From assembly GCA_029254375.1 (NCBI GenBank), contig JAQWXR010000021.1, positions 18,081 to 82,080 on the forward strand: a stretch of 64,000 nt of DNA, in the 5' to 3' direction. The translations under genes and the position numbers were made by a program. The notes below the pieces were generated by a model that saw only the letters and a program-made list of their open reading frames with translations, searched no databases and was not told the DNA's origin. The DNA is from Schleiferiaceae bacterium (GTDB lineage Bacteria > Bacteroidota > Bacteroidia > Flavobacteriales > Schleiferiaceae). This document shows positions 58,814 to 64,000 of this stretch, in pieces (position 1 is the stretch's first letter; every line of letters begins with the position of its first letter).

Positions 58814-59715
58814 AGTGGGTTGACGGTACATGGACCTCGGAAGCATGGGCGGAGCTCGTAAAGAATTCTCCTTGGGATTTCCCCTATGATCGCGAGGGGT
58901 ATGCAGATGCCCTAGGTCAAAATTGGGCTGCGATGATGGTTACGGGCTTTGCTTTGCCCTTGGCCTATCGTAAAAAATGGGGGATGTGGACGGGCTATCT
59001 GCCATTCGGGATGCAACAATGGGGTCCGATTGGTCCAATGAGCAGCTCGACAGCTTCCCTGCGTGCCGCAGTGGAGGCAATTCCAGGTCGATTGACCAAG
59101 GTCGATATTGCCATGCATCAACCAGAGGATTGGCAACCCATGCCGTCAAAATGGAAAAAGAAAGGCCTGCGCATCGAGCGCTGGACGGAACAGCCTAATT
59201 ATGTTTTGGATATAGCCTCCTCCTATGAGCAAATCTATTCGGGCTACAGCAAGCAGACAGTTCGAAATCTCAAAGCAAGCCAGCAAAGAGGTATGACGGT
59301 CTTTGAGCACGATACCCCAGATGTGCTCTTGCATGCTTTTAAAGCTAACCAAGCGGAACGCTATGTGATTCCAAAAGGCTTTGAGCCTGCCATACGTTCA
59401 GCCATGTATCACCTTCTCCATCAAGGCCGCGGTGCGGTTTGGTCGGTGTATGGCGAGGGAAATCGCTTTTTAGCTGGGGTGTTTATTGCATTTGCAGGAA
59501 ATCGGGCCGTCTTGCTTTTTTCGGCGATTTCTGACGAAGGGCGCCAAAGTCAGGCTATGACCTTTCTCCTAAATGAAGTACTTACGTATGCTTGTGGGCG
59601 ATGGGAGGTTTTTGATTTTGAAGGCAGTAAGTCGCCTGGTCTCGCTCGTTTTTATGCGGGGTTTGGGGGCAAATTGGAGCCCTACTTGCGTTACCAACGT
59701 TGGGCCCTACGATGA
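58810..59715 (+). CDS. FemAB/GNAT-like acyltransferase
   Basis: 301 residues from MKWVDGTWTSEAWAEL; the ATG overlaps the fusion gene's TGA by four bases. The N-terminal half (DFPYDREGYADALGQNW; LAYRKKWGMWTGYLPFGMQQWGP) and C-terminal GNAT-like half (SGYSKQTVRNLKASQQRGMTV; LAGVFIAFAGNRAVLLFSA; WEVFDFEGSKSPGLARFYAGFGG) match FemAB/CelD-like GNAT proteins. Such enzymes acylate or aminoacylate glycans, peptidoglycan or capsule precursors. The donor is unknown. A LysR gene follows by another four-base overlap. Confidence 0.84.
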   Translation: MKWVDGTWTSEAWAELVKNSPWDFPYDREGYADALGQNWAAMMVTGFALPLAYRKKWGMWTGYLPFGMQQWGPIGPMSSSTASLRAAVEAIPGRLTKVDIAMHQPEDWQPMPSKWKKKGLRIERWTEQPNYVLDIASSYEQIYSGYSKQTVRNLKASQQRGMTVFEHDTPDVLLHAFKANQAERYVIPKGFEPAIRSAMYHLLHQGRGAVWSVYGEGNRFLAGVFIAFAGNRAVLLFSAISDEGRQSQAMTFLLNEVLTYACGRWEVFDFEGSKSPGLARFYAGFGGKLEPYLRYQRWALR

Positions 59716-60569
59716 CACTTACCCAGTTAGACTACTTCATCGCTTTGGCGGAACATCGCAATTTTAGCGCGGCGGCAAAAGCCTGTGGGGTAAGTCAGCC
59801 CACCCTGAGTGCTCAATTCCAAAAGTTAGAAGAAGAGATAGGCCATAGCCTCGTAGATCGGAAGACGCAGCCGATACAACTCACGGCGATGGGACAATTT
59901 TTAGTAGATCAAGCTCGACGGACGGTCTCGACTGCCACACAAATCGGACAATTGGTGGATCAGTTTGAACATCCATTGACGGGGCAACTTCGACTGGGTA
60001 TGGTGGCTCCCATGTCCAAAAAGCTAGGGCCAAGCTGGATTTCCCAATGTCAAATGACTTTTCCTGGGTTGGATCTTCAGGTACTTGAGGCGAATAGCGC
60101 CGAGTTGCAGCAGATGATGCAGCAAGCGGAACTCGATGCGGCGATTCTTCCCATGGATAGCTGGAAAGGAGTGGGCCAAAGCCAAATGAACTTCGAGGAA
60201 TCGTGGTGGGCTCTTGGGCCTATTTCGGGGCTTCCCTTGCCAGAATTGACGGATGTTGAGCAGTGGCTTTTGGGTTCCGATCATCAAGATGCTACGCGCT
60301 ATGCTCAGCGTCAGGGTTGGAAATCGCAGTATCCTAGTTTTTTTCAATCTGAATCCGTCGCAAGTCGCGTGGCGATAGGTCAAAAAATAGGTAAATGGGT
60401 TTTGCTCTCGGAGTCAGAACTTGAAGGATTTGGCTTGGATGCTCAAAAGCGGGCCCTCAAATGGCCTGGACCTCTTCGAAGCCTGACATGGATTAGTGGA
60501 CCCCATGCCCAAAATAAGGAACTTCAAACAAAACTACTCAGATTGCTCATCTCGGAACCTTCTCCCTAG
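59712..60569 (+). CDS. LysR-family transcriptional regulator (OxyR-like)
   Basis: 285 residues from MTLTQLDYFIALAEHRNFS. The winged helix-turn-helix spans 1-60 (AAAKACGVSQPTLSAQFQKLEEEIG), followed by a periplasmic-binding-protein-like sensing domain (~90-285). OxyR-like proteins sense peroxide through two Cys; only one Cys, in the N-terminal domain (KACGVSQ), is present here, so redox sensing by a disulfide is unlikely. It overlaps the acyltransferase by four bases, so it may be a cis-encoded regulator. Confidence 0.92.
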   Translation: MTLTQLDYFIALAEHRNFSAAAKACGVSQPTLSAQFQKLEEEIGHSLVDRKTQPIQLTAMGQFLVDQARRTVSTATQIGQLVDQFEHPLTGQLRLGMVAPMSKKLGPSWISQCQMTFPGLDLQVLEANSAELQQMMQQAELDAAILPMDSWKGVGQSQMNFEESWWALGPISGLPLPELTDVEQWLLGSDHQDATRYAQRQGWKSQYPSFFQSESVASRVAIGQKIGKWVLLSESELEGFGLDAQKRALKWPGPLRSLTWISGPHAQNKELQTKLLRLLISEPSP

Positions 60570-60606
60570 CCTCAAAGCGCAGTTGAATAGTGCTTTGACC
60601 TGCAGG

Positions 60607-61977
60607 CTAGAGGACAAAGCTACAATAGAGCCATATCACTAAGGTGGCCAGGACGTTCATCCAAAAGCCTGAGCGGGCCATATCGGCAATACGAATCTTT
60701 CCAGAGGCAAATACGATGGCATTGGGTGGGGTGGCCATGGGAAGCATGAAGGCACAACTCGCTCCTACCGTGAGTGGCACAGCCAATAGTTCGAATGGCA
60801 TGCCTTGGGCTATAGATATTGCCAAAGCGATGGGCAACGTCGCGCTGACCAACGCCATATTGGAAAAAAGTTCCGTAGTCCAAACTCCAAGAAGGGTAAA
60901 CGCTAAAATCCATAAACTTGGGGGCCAACCTTGAATACCTGATTCGGCGAGTGCTTCTAGCCAACCGGATGATTGCATTCCCGCTGCGAGGGACATGCCC
61001 CCTCCAAAAAGCAAGAGAATTCCCCATTCGATTTTTTGGGCATCTTCCCAGCGGAGCAAGGGCTTTCGTTCTGCATCTCTAAGGATGAATAAAAGCAAGG
61101 CCCCCGTGAGTCCCACCCAGGTGTCGGTCAATGCCAAGGAGGGTGCCATTCCCTGAAGCCAGGGCCGCGTCATCCATGCAAGCGCGGTCGTTGCAAAAAT
61201 GAGAGCCACGCGCTTTTCACCGGAAGTCCATTCCGCCGCTTCGGGCCATTGAACTTCCCGGAGATCCGCCTTGGGCAAATTTCTGCGTAACAAGAAAAAA
61301 GCGAGTACTAAGAGCACCAGGGCGATGGGTACTATTTGGAGTGACCAATCAAGAAAATTCACTTCTTGAGACAGCGCTTGTTGACGAAAAGCGGCATAGA
61401 CCAAGTTGGGCGGGGTGCCAATGAGTGTCCCTAATCCCCCCAGATTCGCTCCCCACGCCATTCCCAAGAGGATATTTCGCTCCAAAAGCTCGTCCTTACT
61501 AGGCAAATGCCGAATGAGGGACAAGGTTAGTGGAAGCATCATGACGGCCGTGGCGGTGTTGCTCATCCATAAGCTCAACAAGAAGGTGGCCAACATTACG
61601 CCGGCGAGTACGCGTTGGGATTGGCTGCCAAAGCGCCGCAAGATGGCCAAGGCAAATCGGCGGTGCAGCTGATGATGTTCCACGCCCCGAGCCAGAAAAA
61701 AACCTGCTAAAAACAAGAAGATGAGTGGGTGCGAATAAGCATTGGCTAGCTCACTCGAGCTCAAAACCCCCATGCCGCCAAAAGTGACCATGGGTAAGAG
61801 GGCCGTGGCGGCCAAGGGGATCACTTCGGTGAACCACCAAAGGAGCATCCAAGCGGTACTTCCAGCCACCGTGGCTTCTGGACGAGTCCAGCCCAAGCGG
61901 TCCGAAAATAGAAGTGCTGCAAAAAACAGGATTGGGCCTGTGACTAAGTAGAGTGTTTTGGATTTGAGAATCTTCAT
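60607..61977 (-). CDS. DASS/SLC13-family sodium:anion symporter
   Basis: 456 residues, about 11-12 membrane helices. Family signatures: WWFTEVIPLAATALLPM, WMSNTATAVMMLPL (first SNT motif), GGLGTLIGTPPN, ELFSNMALVSATLP (second SN) and ATPPNAIVFASGKI. Members move dicarboxylates, citrate or sulfate with Na+. The substrate cannot be read from sequence. It is convergent with the LysR gene and 37 bases from its stop. Confidence 0.92.
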   Translation of the reverse strand: MKILKSKTLYLVTGPILFFAALLFSDRLGWTRPEATVAGSTAWMLLWWFTEVIPLAATALLPMVTFGGMGVLSSSELANAYSHPLIFLFLAGFFLARGVEHHQLHRRFALAILRRFGSQSQRVLAGVMLATFLLSLWMSNTATAVMMLPLTLSLIRHLPSKDELLERNILLGMAWGANLGGLGTLIGTPPNLVYAAFRQQALSQEVNFLDWSLQIVPIALVLLVLAFFLLRRNLPKADLREVQWPEAAEWTSGEKRVALIFATTALAWMTRPWLQGMAPSLALTDTWVGLTGALLLFILRDAERKPLLRWEDAQKIEWGILLLFGGGMSLAAGMQSSGWLEALAESGIQGWPPSLWILAFTLLGVWTTELFSNMALVSATLPIALAISIAQGMPFELLAVPLTVGASCAFMLPMATPPNAIVFASGKIRIADMARSGFWMNVLATLVIWLYCSFVL

Positions 61978-61998
61978 TATAGTATGTGCATTCGCCTT

Positions 61999-62919
61999 TC
62001 AATGAATCTCATCCATTGCAGCATTTCCCATTAATTCACCGCTATGGCCTGCATTAGGTACGATGAGAAATGACCAATTGTTAACGCATTGTAAAGTGCT
62101 TGAAGCTTGAATCGATGACCCTATGAAGAACTGAGCCCGTTCAACCCTATTTAAGCCTTGAATATCCGATTCGGCAGTGTGCCTCAGCCCTGATGAGTTT
62201 GGATCAGTATCAAGGCTGCCAACCATAACAATCATCTGGCGACCTAACGCTTTGGATAAATTCATTGTTGGATTAGGGGTTCCTTCAAGTCCGTAAGGAT
62301 AAGAAGTGGTCGTATTCGGGCAAGTATACCATCCTGAAGAAGAAGCGAATAGATTTCGACATTTCGTCGTCTCTCCAAAATAGGCAAATCGATGGACAAA
62401 TTGTCCCCCAGCCGACATTCCGAAAAGATCAAATTGATCATTTTCAGATCCTATTTTTCCTTTGAAATCCATCCACAAGGATTCCAAATGATTGAAGAGC
62501 CATTCATCGCTTGGGTTAAGACCTGAGGCATTTTCACCATCTTCAAAAAGGTTACCTAGTGCAAATTCATTGAAAGAAAACTCACCATTTGAGAATTCTG
62601 GTGCGAGTAGAATTATGCCTTTGGCATTTGATTTTGCAATCAAGGAGTTTCGCAAAGGTTCCGCATCTCGGGCATTGCCATGGATTAAGATTAGAACGGG
62701 TGATTTTGAATCGGCATTTTCTGGAATGTTATAGAAGCAATGGACAGATTTGTTCAGGGAGCTCAATGTTATTGAGGTGAGGTAATTACCTGTGCCGCTA
62801 TATGTGCTTAGGTCTAAAGGCTGACCTTTATTTGGGTTGCTCGGTTCAACATCAGGTAAACATCCTGAAAGAACAATCACGAGGAAACTTAAATATATTT
62901 TTACTCCAAATACTTTCAT
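61999..62919 (-). CDS. Alpha/beta-hydrolase (esterase/depolymerase-like) lipoprotein
   Basis: 306 residues from MKVFGVKIYLSFLVIVLSGC; the lipobox LSGC puts the lipidated Cys at 20. A purine-rich AGAAAGAACC precedes this ATG, and longer frames upstream lack a signal. The hydrolase core has the oxyanion motif LILIHGNARDA, the nucleophile elbow FGMSAGGQ, and His in PNAGHSGEL. Closest known types are feruloyl or poly-hydroxyalkanoate depolymerase-like esterases. Base composition is visibly more A/T-rich (about 42% GC in a sampled line, versus about 60% in the transporter next door), which may mean recent acquisition. Confidence 0.84.
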   Translation of the reverse strand: MKVFGVKIYLSFLVIVLSGCLPDVEPSNPNKGQPLDLSTYSGTGNYLTSITLSSLNKSVHCFYNIPENADSKSPVLILIHGNARDAEPLRNSLIAKSNAKGIILLAPEFSNGEFSFNEFALGNLFEDGENASGLNPSDEWLFNHLESLWMDFKGKIGSENDQFDLFGMSAGGQFVHRFAYFGETTKCRNLFASSSGWYTCPNTTTSYPYGLEGTPNPTMNLSKALGRQMIVMVGSLDTDPNSSGLRHTAESDIQGLNRVERAQFFIGSSIQASSTLQCVNNWSFLIVPNAGHSGELMGNAAMDEIH

Positions 62920-62937
62920 GGTTCTTTCTGGAAACGG

Positions 62938-62961
62938 GTGCACAATTTTCATTGAATGCAC
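62938..62961 (-). promoter_or_regulatory. Small hairpin in the esterase leader
   Basis: Inverted arms GTGCA / TGCAC plus inner CAAT / ATTG enclose a GAAA tetraloop with a two-base bulge, ~20 bases before the ATG on the minus strand. It could control translation; role is unproven. Confidence 0.3.
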
Positions 62962-63072
62962 AAGATTACTCAAAGAGTACCGCTTAATTTGATTGGTATT
63001 TGATTTTTTAAAAAATTGGTATGATTTCATTTTCCTTAAATAAGCTAATTTCCGATTTCTATAAATAAACTT

Positions 63073-64000
63073 ATGATGAGAAAAACTTACATGTTCTTTG
63101 TGCTTTCTCTTCTATCACTGACTGCTTTTGGGCAGAATGTGATTCTAGAAGAGAATTTCAATTACACTGCTGGTGCTCAATTACAATCCAATGGATGGTA
63201 TGGCCATAGCGCAGCATCGACGAATCCAATTTCAGTGGATAGCAGTACATCTGGCTTGTCCTTGAGTCAAACTGGTTATTTGGGGAACGGAATCGGCCCA
63301 TCTGCTTTAGTGTTTAACACTGGTGCGGATGAAAATAAGCCATTTGCAAGTAGTATTGATACGAACAGTGTTTATACCTATTTCCTTCTAAAAGTTACTG
63401 ACCCAGTCTCGACTTCAGGTTATTTCTTTCACTATGTGCAATATAATTCTCCGACTAGTCCAACCTACACATCAGTGAGTACAGCGTATCGTGCCAGGAC
63501 TTTTGTCATTCCTGGTTCAAATCCGAGCTCTCAGTACAAATTGGCTTTAACATTCAATGCTTCATCAAATGGAGGAGCCGATACTACTGCCAACTTGAAT
63601 ATTGGTGAAACCTATCTCGTTGTAGTGAAGTATAGTTTCGTTTCAGGAGCATCAAATGATGAAGTTAGTTTGTTCCTCTTTGAAGATGGCGACAATATTT
63701 CCTCAGAGCCCTCTACGCCAACTATTGGCCCGTTGACAGGCACGGCTGCCGATCTTTCGATTGCCCAAGGTGTTGCATTACGCCAGTTTTCATCCGCACA
63801 ACGGATAGTTGTAGACGGCTTATATTCTGCAGATGGATGGCTAGCACAGCCTCCTTGCCCTGCTTCTCAACAATGCGCCTACACGGTAAACATGACGGAC
63901 GCCTATGGTGACGGCTGGAATGGCAACACGGTAAGCTTCATTCAAAATGGCTACACTGTGGGTACAGTGGGTGGTGGATTTACTACGGGATCGTCCTATA
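63073..64000 (+). CDS. Secreted protein, 3'-truncated, with DxYGDGWNG motif
   Basis: The frame starts at an ATG with signal peptide MMRKTYMFFVLSLLSLTAFG and stays open to the window end (309 residues seen). A concanavalin/LamG-like jelly-roll region follows (VILEENFNYTAGAQLQSNGWYG; GETYLVVVKYSF; NDEVSLFLFEDGD). Near the end comes CAYTVNMTDAYGDGWNGNTVSF, a module found in many secreted Bacteroidota proteins. A T9SS sorting domain would be expected beyond the edge but is not visible. Function is unknown. Confidence 0.88.
   Translation, partial: MMRKTYMFFVLSLLSLTAFGQNVILEENFNYTAGAQLQSNGWYGHSAASTNPISVDSSTSGLSLSQTGYLGNGIGPSALVFNTGADENKPFASSIDTNSVYTYFLLKVTDPVSTSGYFFHYVQYNSPTSPTYTSVSTAYRARTFVIPGSNPSSQYKLALTFNASSNGGADTTANLNIGETYLVVVKYSFVSGASNDEVSLFLFEDGDNISSEPSTPTIGPLTGTAADLSIAQGVALRQFSSAQRIVVDGLYSADGWLAQPPCPASQQCAYTVNMTDAYGDGWNGNTVSFIQNGYTVGTVGGGFTTGSSY

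Noticed and set aside
60572..60598. Hairpin TCAAAGC / GCTTTGA between the LysR and transporter genes
   Set aside because: Seven-base arms with a 13-base loop and no T-tract; too weak to call a terminator.

Overview
The window looks like a chromosomal segment of a Bacteroidota bacterium, probably flavobacterial and possibly marine. The evidence is: two proteins ending in a type B type IX secretion (gliding-motility-associated) C-terminal domain around a PorP/SprF-family protein; a DUF4290 gene; Bacteroidota-type promoters (TAnnTTTG at -7); mostly start codons without Shine-Dalgarno sequences; Bacteroidota-type L36 and MurA variants; and the order rplQ-carA-eno-citrate synthase. No rRNA, CRISPR array, insertion sequence or prophage was seen. 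The left edge cuts one gene and the right edge another.

Layout. 1-5238 (+): a secreted-protein/PorP-SprF/secreted-protein cassette, closed by a strong bidirectional terminator. 5334-12027 (-): uvrD-like helicase, DUF4290, murA, a TlpA-like thioredoxin, then grpE-dnaJ behind a candidate sigma-54 promoter embedded in a long inverted repeat. 12188-28971 (+): the merged str-S10-spc-alpha ribosomal superoperon (rpsL, rpsG, fusA, S10 to L17, with secY, infA and rpoA), without tuf. 29060-36886 (+): carA, eno, a mitochondrial-type citrate synthase, rpsA, a Nif3-like protein and its zinc-ribbon-like partner, which has lost all its cysteines. 36966-46178 (-): ten tightly packed or overlapping genes (folE, cysS, yidD, lgt, DUF192, a BNR/sialidase-like secreted protein, pepE, gpmI, map, a methyltransferase). 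46228-47304 (+): a FabH-like ketosynthase divergent from folE. 47403-53071 (-): an envelope block of glycine/tyrosine-rich lipoprotein, FadL-like outer-membrane protein and a 1056-residue beta-propeller protein. 53128-56546 (+): proS, an unrecognised conserved-looking protein, tRNA-Glu, rpsT and radC. 56552-60569 (+): a four-base-overlap trio: a fusion of UDP-GlcNAc 2-epimerase with a polysaccharide-deacetylase-like domain, a FemAB/GNAT-like acyltransferase and a LysR regulator. 60607-62919 (-): a DASS transporter and an esterase-like lipoprotein. 63073-end (+): start of a secreted protein.

Most of the window is translation and core metabolism. The parts that look most open to discovery are the epimerase-deacetylase fusion with its coupled acyltransferase, which suggests a surface-glycan modification module; the PorP/SprF-SPOR fusion, which could tie a secretion partner to peptidoglycan; the sigma-54/palindrome control region of grpE-dnaJ; and a terminator whose 5' arm is built into the rpsA promoter. 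Several candidate promoters lie only five or six bases before an ATG, suggesting leaderless or nearly leaderless messages.
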